This document shows positions 1 through 5,164 of a stretch of DNA of 6,952 bases, piece by piece. Source of the stretch: Deltaproteobacteria bacterium (GTDB taxonomy: Bacteria; Desulfobacterota; Desulfobaccia; Desulfobaccales; 0-14-0-80-60-11); the NCBI GenBank assembly GCA_023381945.1, contig JAMCQY010000241.1, positions 1-6,952 of the forward strand. Reading direction: 5' to 3'. Positions within the stretch are counted from its first letter, which is position 1. Each line of letters begins with the position of its first letter. Made by a program: the position numbers and the translations under genes. The notes beneath the pieces are model-generated. The model was given only the letters and a program-made list of their open reading frames with translations. It was not told the origin of the DNA and made no database searches.

Positions 1-127
1 TATAGCGATTGCCAAAAATAATTTCTTGTAGGGGCGCACCCGCGTGTGCGCCCTCCTGCGGGCGGACACATGGGTCCGCCCCTACAATCCATCGGGTTAT
101 CGGAAAAAACTTTTGGCAACCGCTATA
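1..127. mobile_element. MITE-like 127-bp palindromic element with terminal inverted repeats
   Basis: The 17 bases at 1-17 and the reverse complement of 111-127 agree at 16 of 17 positions, so the unit has imperfect terminal inverted repeats beginning and ending in TATA. Inside, 27-53 and the reverse complement of 60-86 agree at 23 of 27 positions. Each inner arm also folds on itself with a perfect 7-bp stem: 33-39 with 46-52, and 61-67 with 74-80. No ORF fits inside, so any movement would need a transposase supplied in trans. A TA target duplication of the Tc1/mariner/IS630 kind is possible, but the window begins at the first base of the repeat, so it cannot be tested. The TGTAGGGGCG core resembles dispersed repeats seen in many bacterial genomes. 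That it is mobile is inferred. Confidence 0.6.
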
Positions 128-140
128 AAGTGAAAAATGT

Positions 141-164
141 AGCCGCAGGCTTTTGCCTGCGCTT
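141..164. repeat. Short dispersed hairpin repeat (CGCAGGC tttt GCCTGCG)
   Basis: Bases 144-150 and 155-161 form a perfect 7-bp stem around a four-T loop, preceded by gtagc. From memory, sequences of this GTAGCCGCAGGC...GCCTGCG type are common dispersed intergenic repeats in several phyla. No gene ends just upstream, so a terminator role has no clear client. It sits between two other palindromic repeats. Confidence 0.5.
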
Positions 165-201
165 TCTCAGCTTCCATTGCAAAACCTCATTTTGATAAAA
201 T

Positions 202-272
202 TGTCATTCTGAGCGTAGCGAAGAATCTATTTTTTTCAATTACCTAGATCCTTCGCTTCGCTCAGGGTGACA
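202..272. repeat. Inverted pair of a TGTCATTCTGAGCG-type dispersed repeat
   Basis: The 27 bases at 202-228 match the reverse complement of 246-272 at 23 of 27 positions, with a 17-base AT-rich spacer (229-245). The pair could form a long hairpin. The unit is recognisable as the tgtcattctgagcg...gaagaatct repeat found dispersed in many bacterial genomes. It can mislead gene callers, because reverse-strand ORFs often run into it and gain an artificial SVTLSEAKDL-like tail. Confidence 0.65.
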
Positions 273-480
273 GAAAAAGATGGTTTGGCAATGGCTCCTA
301 GTCTCGCTGTTGTCACTAAAGGAATTATTCTTTGCTCGGCAGCCGCTATTGCATTTTTAAATTTCTCACTTAATGTAAAAGCCAAAAAAATTTCTTTTAT
401 TACTTCTCGATTTTTTAGTATTATTGCGCAAAAGATTTCTAGGTTGACTGGCTCAGGCGCCTGTCTTGAGCAGTAAGGGC
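273..480. other. AT-rich stretch without a convincing gene
   Basis: This stretch is clearly more AT-rich than the surrounding coding DNA. Open frames of 69 codons on the plus strand (from 267) and 83 codons on the minus strand (487 down to 236) overlap here. Neither has a recognisable domain. The minus-strand one has no Shine-Dalgarno-like sequence before its start and its C-terminus is encoded by the dispersed repeat at 246-272. It could be a decayed gene fragment or plain spacer. A 10-bp perfect palindrome, caggcgcctg, lies at 454-463. I see no convincing promoter for the downstream lipoprotein gene. Confidence 0.3.
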
Positions 481-505
481 TGTCCATAATCGGGGGAGGT
501 TTCGG

Positions 506-1069
506 ATGGCCGTTAAATGTTGGCGCACGTTCACGTTCGCCTCTGTTCTGGCGTTGGCCGGCTTGCTAATCGGCTGCGCCGGTCCCTCTATTCCTCCGCC
601 GCCCCCGCCCCGGGCCTCCATCGGCCCGCTGCCCCAAGGTCATCGCGGCCCCCAGGAGGTCGCACTGGAGCAAGCCCTGGGTGACTTTTATGGAGCCCCC
701 TACCACTCCGGCGGCACTACCCCCCAGGGAGTGGATTGCTCCGGTCTGATTCAAGCTCTATTCCAGCGGGCCGGCGTCATGCTGCCCCGCACCGTGGCCC
801 AGCAGTATAACGCCGGCCGCCCGGTGGACCTTAGAGAGCTGCGCTTCGGAGACGTGGTCTTCTTCAACCGCTACTGCCAAACCCGGGGCCGGGACGTTTA
901 TCTGGCCGGCTTCCTGCCGTCTTTCAAAGCTGAAGAAATCTGCCACGACGGCATTTATCTGGGGGAGGGCCGCTTTATCCATGCCTCCCCCCGGGGCGTC
1001 GCGGTCAGCCGTCTGGATGCTGAAACCTGGCGCGTCTCCTTCAGAGGTGCCCGCCGCTACCTACCCTGA
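506..1069 (+). CDS. NlpC/P60 family cell-wall peptidase, lipoprotein
   Basis: The product is a 187-residue predicted lipoprotein. The N-terminus has a hydrophobic h-region and the lipobox L21-I22-G23-C24, followed by a short linker with six prolines in a row (30-35). The NlpC/P60 domain covers about 50-187. Its catalytic cysteine is C78 in VDCSGL, the histidine is H147 in HDGIYLG, and the third polar residue is H159 in FIHAS. The family is of papain-fold endopeptidases that cut peptide bonds in peptidoglycan stem peptides, usually next to D-glutamate or meso-diaminopimelate. A role in wall turnover in the periplasm is therefore expected. The GDVVFF motif (115-120) is separated from H147 by 26 residues, longer than is usual, and this insert includes C124 and C146. 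The ATG at 506 follows a strong GGGGGAGG (492-499) with a 6-base gap. Family assignment is secure; the exact substrate is not. Confidence 0.9.
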   Translation: MAVKCWRTFTFASVLALAGLLIGCAGPSIPPPPPPRASIGPLPQGHRGPQEVALEQALGDFYGAPYHSGGTTPQGVDCSGLIQALFQRAGVMLPRTVAQQYNAGRPVDLRELRFGDVVFFNRYCQTRGRDVYLAGFLPSFKAEEICHDGIYLGEGRFIHASPRGVAVSRLDAETWRVSFRGARRYLP

Positions 1070-1076
1070 ATACGAG

Positions 1077-1160
1077 GGAGACCGGAGACCGGAGCCCAGG
1101 TCCCCGGTCTGCCCCCTGACGACTGCTCCCTGGCTACTGACTACTGGCTACTGACTACTG
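1077..1160. repeat. Heptanucleotide tandem array, 12 units
   Basis: Starting 8 bases after the stop codon of the NlpC/P60 gene, 84 bases read as twelve consecutive 7-base units in one register. The first three are ggagacc, ggagacc and ggagccc. The array then drifts to units ending in CTG, and the last four are gctactg, actactg, gctactg and actactg. Bases 1086-1092 (agaccgg) can pair with 1104-1110 (ccggtct), giving a hairpin with an 11-base loop. A run of seven T follows the array at 1161-1167. Such arrays resemble the short tandemly repeated repetitive (STRR) heptamers described in cyanobacteria. That comparison is by period and style, not by identity. Confidence 0.7.
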
Positions 1161-1216
1161 TTTTTTTAAAATCCAGCTTCGCTTTTTCCACCTGATGCTT
1201 TAAAATTAGAACATTG

Positions 1217-1232
1217 ACTTAAGCGCTTAAGT
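1217..1232. promoter_or_regulatory. Perfect 16-bp palindrome, possible operator
   Basis: The sequence acttaagcgcttaagt is its own reverse complement. It begins 54 bases before the start of the secreted-protein gene at 1271, a position suited to a dimeric repressor or activator site. TTGACT at 1214-1219 overlaps its left edge and resembles a -35 box, but no good -10 hexamer stands 16-18 bases downstream. A regulator and its signal cannot be named. Confidence 0.35.
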
Positions 1233-1270
1233 AAAACCGCCAACCACCTGGAAAAAAATGGAGATTCGTC

Positions 1271-1801
1271 ATGCGCAGAAATCGTCGCTCTCTGGTTTGG
1301 CTGGGATTGGCAGGGCTAATCATCTTGACCGTCGGCATCACTCCGGCCGGAGCTCAAAAACGCTTCCTGGACCGCACCTGGGGCGACTACCAATGGGGGG
1401 TCTACGGCGGTGACCGCGAGGCCAGCCGCCTGGGCCGCGAGGATCTGGTGGCTCGGGAGAACTACTGCTCCACCAGCGGCTGCGTCCTGCGCCTGGACAG
1501 CGTCGAAGTGCGGCCAGATAAGGCCAAAGCCGGCCAGGCTATGGTCCTGGCCACCACCTATACGATCCTCACCCCGGATGCCGTAGCCATTCCGGTGGCC
1601 ATCACCCGGGATATCTCTTTTCAGGGGAAATCTCTGGGCAGGACCAAGAGTACCGATATGCGCAAGCTCAACGGCACCTGGCTCCAGGAGGTGGACTTCA
1701 CCTTGCCGGCCGACGCCAGGCCCGGCACTTATACCCTGAAAACCAAGGTCAGCACCGGTTATGCCATGAACCAAAAAGAGGTTCAGTTTCAGGTGCAGTA
1801 G
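1271..1801 (+). CDS. Secreted protein of unknown function, beta-sandwich-like
   Basis: I do not recognise a family for this 176-residue product. It has a clear Sec signal peptide: basic RRNRR at 2-6, a hydrophobic core at about 8-23, and a probable signal peptidase I site after A26-G27-A28. The mature N-terminal part (29-65) is rich in aromatic and charged residues. C66 and C71, in YCSTSGC, are spaced to form a small disulfide loop. From about 72 onward the pattern alternates as beta strands, and the turn PADARPGTYTL (145-155) is typical of Ig-like or transthyretin-like sandwich domains. This suggests a periplasmic or exported binding domain. TGGAG at 1259-1263 is a reasonable ribosome site, 7 bases before the ATG. 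The gene stands alone, between a palindrome upstream and heptamer repeats downstream. The export prediction is strong; the function is open. Confidence 0.8.
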   Translation: MRRNRRSLVWLGLAGLIILTVGITPAGAQKRFLDRTWGDYQWGVYGGDREASRLGREDLVARENYCSTSGCVLRLDSVEVRPDKAKAGQAMVLATTYTILTPDAVAIPVAITRDISFQGKSLGRTKSTDMRKLNGTWLQEVDFTLPADARPGTYTLKTKVSTGYAMNQKEVQFQVQ

Positions 1802-1814
1802 GAAAGGCAGTAAT

Positions 1815-1838
1815 GAGTACTGAGGACTGAGGACTGAG
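1815..1838. repeat. Heptamer repeats 5' of the S23-family pseudogene
   Basis: Three heptamers, gagtact, gaggact and gaggact, plus gag follow the stop of the secreted-protein gene by 13 bases and end 8 bases before the ATG of the four-helix-bundle gene. The first unit lies in gtaatgagtactga (1810-1823). That 14-mer recurs with one change as gtaatgagtgctga at 2250-2263, so a near-exact direct repeat brackets the gene, with the gene's own TAA inside the 3' copy. Confidence 0.65.
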
Positions 1839-1846
1839 AAATAAGA

Positions 1847-2253
1847 ATGGGTAAGGTAGAAAAGTTTGAAGATTTGATCGCTTGGCAGAAAGCCAGGGAA
1901 TTGACGAAGGAGATTTATGAAATCAGTTGCCAAGAGCCTTTTAATAAGGATGTTGGCTTAAGGAATCAGATTCAGCGAGCCGCCGTCTCCATCATGGCAA
2001 ATCTGGCGGAAGGATTCGAACGAGGCAAACTGACGGAATTTCACCAATTCATTTCCATTGCCAAATCTTCTTGCGCTGAAGTTCGCTTCATTTGTATGTT
2101 GCTTTGGATGCCAGATATTTGGCAAGCCATCAGTTTGATCAAACTATGGCCAAAGCCAAAGAACTTTCCCTGATTCTGGGAGGGCTGAGAGTTTCCGTGG
2201 CCAAATCTAAAGAAGCGCAAATTCAATCCTCAGTCGTCAAGAAACAACTGTAA
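1847..2253 (+). pseudogene. Four-helix-bundle protein (23S rRNA intervening-sequence / S23 family), frameshifted
   Basis: The first 80 codons encode a typical S23-family start, with [12 protein letters not shown] (5-16), [17 protein letters not shown] (44-60) and [10 protein letters not shown] (64-73). After AEVR (77-80) the frame goes wrong and stops at 2171-2173. Moving to the next frame at about 2086-2092 restores the expected helix [17 protein letters not shown] and runs on to a TAA at 2251-2253. The total is close to 135 residues, normal for the family. The shift equals one missing base, and I see no slippery heptamer that would suggest programmed frameshifting. Family members were first known from ORFs within intervening sequences of 23S rRNA genes, but many stand alone, and their biochemical role is poorly defined. 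No rRNA surrounds this copy. The ribosome site is weak. Heptamer repeats flank it on both sides. A sequencing error is an alternative to true decay. Confidence 0.8.
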
Positions 2254-2254
2254 T

Positions 2255-2311
2255 GAGTGCTGAAAAAACTAAGAAAACGAGGACAGACTCAGTACTCAGC
2301 ACTCAGCACTC
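2255..2311. repeat. Heptamer repeats 3' of the S23-family pseudogene, with hairpin
   Basis: The first unit, gagtgctga (2255-2263), is the exact reverse complement of tcagcactc, which occurs twice at 2296-2304 and 2303-2311, so a stem can form across about 32-39 bases. The right-hand block reads actcagt, actcagc and actcagc plus actc (2287-2311). On the minus strand this is gagtgct/gagtact-type heptamers, the same units as at 1815-1838 but in opposite orientation. It could end transcription of the upstream gene, though no T run follows. Confidence 0.6.
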
Positions 2312-2332
2312 CTTCTATTAAGTGAGTTAACC

Positions 2333-3298
2333 TTGCCCAACGCCATCAACTACCTGCGCATCTCCATCACTGACCGCTGCAATCTGCGCTGCGCTTACTG
2401 CACCCCCTGGGGGGGCTGGGAGAAGCTGCCGTGCCGGGAAATCATGCGCTATGAAGAACTGCTCCGCTTGGCCAGGGCGGCAGCCAAGGTGGGCATTCGC
2501 AAGATCCGGGTCACCGGCGGCGAACCCCTGGTGCGCAAAGGCGCGGTGGAGTTCATCCGCCGCCTGCATCAGGTTTCCGGCCTGGAAGAAATCTGCCTCA
2601 CCACCAACGGCGTGCTGCTCCGGGAACTGGGCCAAGAGCTTTATGCTGCCGGGCTGCGCCACCTCAACCTGAGCCTGGACAGCCTCCGCCGGGAGCGCTA
2701 CCGGGAACTGACCGGCGGTGACCACCTGGACGAAGTTCTGGCTGGTTTAGAGACTGCCCTGAGCCTGGGATTCAACCCCCTAAAGATCAACTGCGTTCTG
2801 TTAAAGAGCCTCAATGAAGATGAATTGTTGGAGTTCGCCAGGCTGACGAAGGCCCACCCCTTCCAGGTGCGGTTTATCGAATTCATGCCCACGGTGGATC
2901 AAAATCTCTGGGATAAACATTTCCTGCCCATAGCAATGGTGCGCCAGCGGCTGCAGGTGCTGGGGCCTTTGGAGCCCGTGCGCCAGTCTGCCACCGCCGG
3001 CCCGGCCCGGATCTTCCGAATCCCGGGGTTCCAGGGCGAGTTAGGCTTCATCAGCTCGGTTAGCGATCACCACTGCCCCGCCTGCAACCGCCTGCGCCTC
3101 ACTGCCGCCGGGCTGCTGCGGCCCTGTCTCTTCTCCCCGGTGGAGCTTGACCTGAAGTCTCCCCTGCGCCAGGGAGCCGACGACGAAACCCTGGGCCGTC
3201 TCTTCCGGGAGGCTATCCAGTGGAAAAATTCCGCCGCCCGCGCCAATGCCGCAGCTATCCCCCTTCCCGGCCGCGCGATGGTGAGCATCGGCGGCTGA
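2333..3298 (+). CDS. moaA: GTP 3',8-cyclase MoaA (radical SAM, molybdopterin synthesis)
   Basis: This 321-residue protein has all MoaA hallmarks. The radical-SAM cluster motif is C16-x3-C20-x2-C23, within TDRCNLRCAYC. G62-G63-E64-P65 is the SAM-binding GGEP, with TTNG at 90-93 and LSLDS at 113-117. The C-terminal second 4Fe-4S cluster is C248-x2-C251-x13-C265. The GTP-contacting arginines of the family correspond to R9, R253 and R255. The chain ends in the conserved double glycine (320-321) known to be needed for MoaA function. The enzyme turns GTP into 3',8-cyclo-7,8-dihydro-GTP, which MoaC then converts to cyclic pyranopterin monophosphate in the cytoplasm. The start chosen is TTG at 2333: no in-frame ATG or GTG lies between the upstream stop at 2270-2272 and the first conserved residues, and a weak GTGAG sits at 2322-2326. 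No other moa gene is beside it, so it is not in a visible moa operon. The residues after the cluster are CTPWGGWE rather than the commoner CMP. Confidence 0.93.
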   Translation: MPNAINYLRISITDRCNLRCAYCTPWGGWEKLPCREIMRYEELLRLARAAAKVGIRKIRVTGGEPLVRKGAVEFIRRLHQVSGLEEICLTTNGVLLRELGQELYAAGLRHLNLSLDSLRRERYRELTGGDHLDEVLAGLETALSLGFNPLKINCVLLKSLNEDELLEFARLTKAHPFQVRFIEFMPTVDQNLWDKHFLPIAMVRQRLQVLGPLEPVRQSATAGPARIFRIPGFQGELGFISSVSDHHCPACNRLRLTAAGLLRPCLFSPVELDLKSPLRQGADDETLGRLFREAIQWKNSAARANAAAIPLPGRAMVSIGG

Positions 3299-3600
3299 GC
3301 CCTCCCTAATTAGATATATTTAATTCCTCTACTCGCCAACCCTGGCTGGATTTCCAACTTTAATCATTCTGATCATACCCCACTATAAACACCCGCTCTC
3401 TTCATAACTAATTGATATCTTAACATATTCAACCTGATCCGCTTACTCAAATCCCGCTATGGCCATAATGACCACGCATATAGGTGATTTTACCGTGATA
3501 GATTAGGCACTTTTACTAGCTTTCCTTCAGATTGAAAATCATTAGATTCAGTCAAAACTCACCAGTGATCCAGGCCCTCCAGAGGCAGTCGGAAAAGAGC
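3299..3600. other. AT-rich spacer, no gene seen
   Basis: The spacer between moaA and the protease leader is AT-rich in its first 240 bases and holds no credible ORF. I find no clear terminator for moaA. A small imperfect hairpin can be drawn with cacg (3473-3476) and cgtg (3494-3497) enclosing aggt and acc, but its support is slight. TTGAAA at 3532-3537 could be a -35 box, without a convincing -10 partner. A promoter for the protease gene probably lies somewhere here. Confidence 0.35.
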
Positions 3601-3601
3601 C

Positions 3602-3717
3602 GCAGCACGGATTGCTGCATCCTGCTCTCAGCGCGGCTTTGGGGAAAGGATGACCCGCCTTGCTGGACCAACGGTTCAGCAAGGTTACTCCAAGGATGGC
3701 ATGATGCTGGGTAATCC
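3602..3717 (+). promoter_or_regulatory. Structured 5' leader RNA upstream of the papain-like protease, class unknown
   Basis: Three nested or adjacent helices can be drawn. First, gcagca (3602-3607) pairs with tgctgc (3613-3618) around a 5-base loop. Second, ccttgctggacc (3658-3669) pairs with ggttcagcaagg (3673-3684), giving 12 pairs, one of them G-U, around a loop of AAC. Third, ggatgaccc (3648-3656) pairs with gggtaatcc (3709-3717) at 8 of 9 positions and closes around the second. The block ends 31 bases before the protease start. I compared it by eye with the c-di-GMP-I, cobalamin, glycine and THF riboswitch patterns and found no diagnostic core. No T run follows, so it is not a simple terminator. 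It may be a regulatory or protein-binding leader. Confidence 0.45.
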
Positions 3718-3738
3718 TCAATTTTCCAAATTTTCAAC

Positions 3739-3744
3739 GGGGGG
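3739..3744 (+). promoter_or_regulatory. Ribosome binding site fixing the protease start
   Basis: Six G in a row lie 4 bases before the ATG at 3749. The in-frame ATG at 3650 has its first codons inside the leader helices and would put 33 residues ahead of the signal peptide. The site at 3739-3744 together with the signal peptide right after M1 makes 3749 the preferred start. Confidence 0.6.
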
Positions 3745-3748
3745 CATC

Positions 3749-4987
3749 ATGGAGAAGAGCTTTAGGTTTGTCTTGGCACTGTTGGTTTTGGCTTTCCTGC
3801 CGATGTTGTTTCTGCCTGCGGGGGTTGGGGCTGCCCCGAATGATCTAGCTACCATCCAAAAGGGCATCAAGGACAAGGGTGCTCACTGGGTCGCCGGGGA
3901 GACCTCCATTTCCAAGCTATCCCCGGAGGCTAAGAAAAGACGTGTGGCCTTGCTGAAGGCACCCCTCTCCGACGATGACCACCAGGCCGCCGCTGCGGAG
4001 CAATCATTTCTCACGACCTTAACCGTGCCCGCCAGATTCGACTGGCGCGCCGCCAGCGGCGCCTATGCCGGCAATTACGTTACCCCCATCCGGGACCAGG
4101 GCGACTGCGGCAGTTGTTGGGCCTTTGCCACTGCCGGAGCCCTGGAGTCGCAAGTTTTGCTGGGGGAAAACTCCCCGGGGATGGACGTTAATTTATCTGA
4201 GCAGACCCTGGTTTCCTGCAGCACCGCCGGAAATTGCAGCGGCGGCTATGTCAATACCGCCTCCGACTTCGTCCGGGACATCGGCCTCCCCCTGGAATCT
4301 TGCTTCCCTTACACCGCCACCAATAGCACTTGCGCCAGTGCCTGCGCCAATTGGTCAACCGCCGACTACCGTTCTGCGGGCTGGCACTGGGTGGCCACCA
4401 CCGCTCCCACCGTGGAGAGCTTGAAAAGCGCCATCACCACCTATGGTCCGGTGGTCACCACCATGGAGGTATATTCGGACTTCTATTCTTATGTCAGCGG
4501 CGTTTACAGCTATGTCTCCGGCACTTACCAGGGGGGACATGCCGTGGTGATTGTCGGCTATGACGACCCAGGGCAGTACTTCATTGTCAAAAATAGCTGG
4601 GGCACCGGCTGGGGCATGTCCGGTTACTTCCTTATTGCCTACAGCCAACTTACTAGTGTAGTCAATTTCGGCCAGTATACCATTGCCGATGAAGGCTACA
4701 GCCCGGTTGGCCCGCCGCCGGCCTGCACCTTCGCACTATCCCCCACCAGTAAGACTTTCCGTTCCACCGGGGGATCTGGAACCGTTACCGTCTCCAGCCA
4801 GGACAACTGCAGTTGGACCGCAGTCAGCAACGTCAGCTGGGTTACTATCAAAGCCGGCAATACGGGCAGCGGCAATGGCTCGGTCAATTATTCAGTGGCC
4901 GCTAATCCCTACCGGACTCAACGGACCGGCACCCTGACCATCGCCGGACAGACCTTCACGGTAATTCAAAATAGGGTCGGTAAATAA
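3749..4987 (+). CDS. Secreted papain-family (C1A) cysteine protease with C-terminal BACON domain
   Basis: The product is 412 residues from the ATG at 3749. Residues 1-28 form a Sec signal peptide: basic start, long hydrophobic core, cleavage near VGA/AP. A short pro-region (about 30-90) has GAHWVAGETSISKLSPE, a pattern recalled from prokaryotic C1A proteases. The papain domain covers about 95-315: Q117 of the oxyanion hole, C123 in QGDCGSCWAF, H264 in GGHAVVIVGY and N282 in KNSWGTGWG. All catalytic residues are present. Many further cysteines (C157, C163, C185, C195, C199) suggest disulfides, as expected outside the cytoplasm. After a GPPPAC linker, about 326-407 form a BACON-type beta-sandwich domain, with CSWTAVSNVSWV and a final FTVIQ strand. 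BACON domains are thought to bind carbohydrate or mucin-like ligands, so the protease may be held at a glycan or surface target. A local duplication, YSYVSG twice, lies at 246-257. It is probably monocistronic, with a structured leader upstream and a terminator downstream. Confidence 0.9.
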   Translation: MEKSFRFVLALLVLAFLPMLFLPAGVGAAPNDLATIQKGIKDKGAHWVAGETSISKLSPEAKKRRVALLKAPLSDDDHQAAAAEQSFLTTLTVPARFDWRAASGAYAGNYVTPIRDQGDCGSCWAFATAGALESQVLLGENSPGMDVNLSEQTLVSCSTAGNCSGGYVNTASDFVRDIGLPLESCFPYTATNSTCASACANWSTADYRSAGWHWVATTAPTVESLKSAITTYGPVVTTMEVYSDFYSYVSGVYSYVSGTYQGGHAVVIVGYDDPGQYFIVKNSWGTGWGMSGYFLIAYSQLTSVVNFGQYTIADEGYSPVGPPPACTFALSPTSKTFRSTGGSGTVTVSSQDNCSWTAVSNVSWVTIKAGNTGSGNGSVNYSVAANPYRTQRTGTLTIAGQTFTVIQNRVGK

Positions 4988-5004
4988 TCATTGCTTCAAT
5001 ACCA

Positions 5005-5041
5005 AGAAGATGGGCCGGCCTTTGAAGGCCGCCCATCTTCT
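5005..5041 (+). terminator. Strong hairpin terminator after the protease gene
   Basis: Bases 5005-5014 pair with 5032-5041 over 10 positions, and 5016-5021 pair with 5026-5031 over six, with one bulged C (5015) and a TTGA tetraloop. The 16-bp stem starts 17 bases after the stop codon. The downstream sequence is pyrimidine-rich but has no immediate T run, so termination efficiency is uncertain. The hairpin could also protect the 3' end of the mRNA. Confidence 0.7.
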
Positions 5042-5164
5042 CGATTGCTTTCCCCCATTTTTCCAAAGTCCTTGATCCCGTCTTAGATTCCCGGAATAAA
5101 AAGTCTCCCCCTTTCCCAGGTTAAGTTATATAATTATTGATTATTCTTAGGAGTTGAGACTTAT

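Noticed and set aside
236..487. 83-codon minus-strand ORF in the AT-rich stretch
   Set aside because: No ribosome site, no known domain, and its C-terminus is translated repeat sequence. It is overlapped by a plus-strand frame of similar quality.
1077..1160. CRISPR array
   Set aside because: The units are contiguous 7-base repeats with no spacers of 30 or so bases and no cas gene nearby.
1316..1933. Long 205-codon minus-strand ORF
   Set aside because: It is a shadow of the plus-strand secreted-protein gene, which has a signal peptide, a ribosome site and a coherent protein. The reverse product has no recognisable domain.
2081..2095. Programmed -1 frameshift in the S23-family gene
   Set aside because: No X-XXY-YYZ slippery heptamer and no evident stimulatory hairpin just downstream. 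A one-base loss is simpler.
2041..2226. Minus-strand ORF over the S23-family pseudogene
   Set aside because: It is antisense to a region whose two plus-strand frames together give a clear family protein.
3509..3528. Possible sigma-54 promoter (GGCAC ... GC) in the moaA-protease spacer
   Set aside because: The GG and GC elements are 11 bases apart instead of 10 and the TTGC half is poor.
3602..3717. c-di-GMP-I (GEMM) riboswitch
   Set aside because: Only the 3' end is faintly similar. The conserved CACGCA and GCAAAG core segments are absent.
3650..3748. N-terminal extension of the protease from ATG 3650
   Set aside because: The signal peptide begins right after the ATG at 3749, which has a run of six G as ribosome site. 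The extra 33 codons overlap the leader helices.
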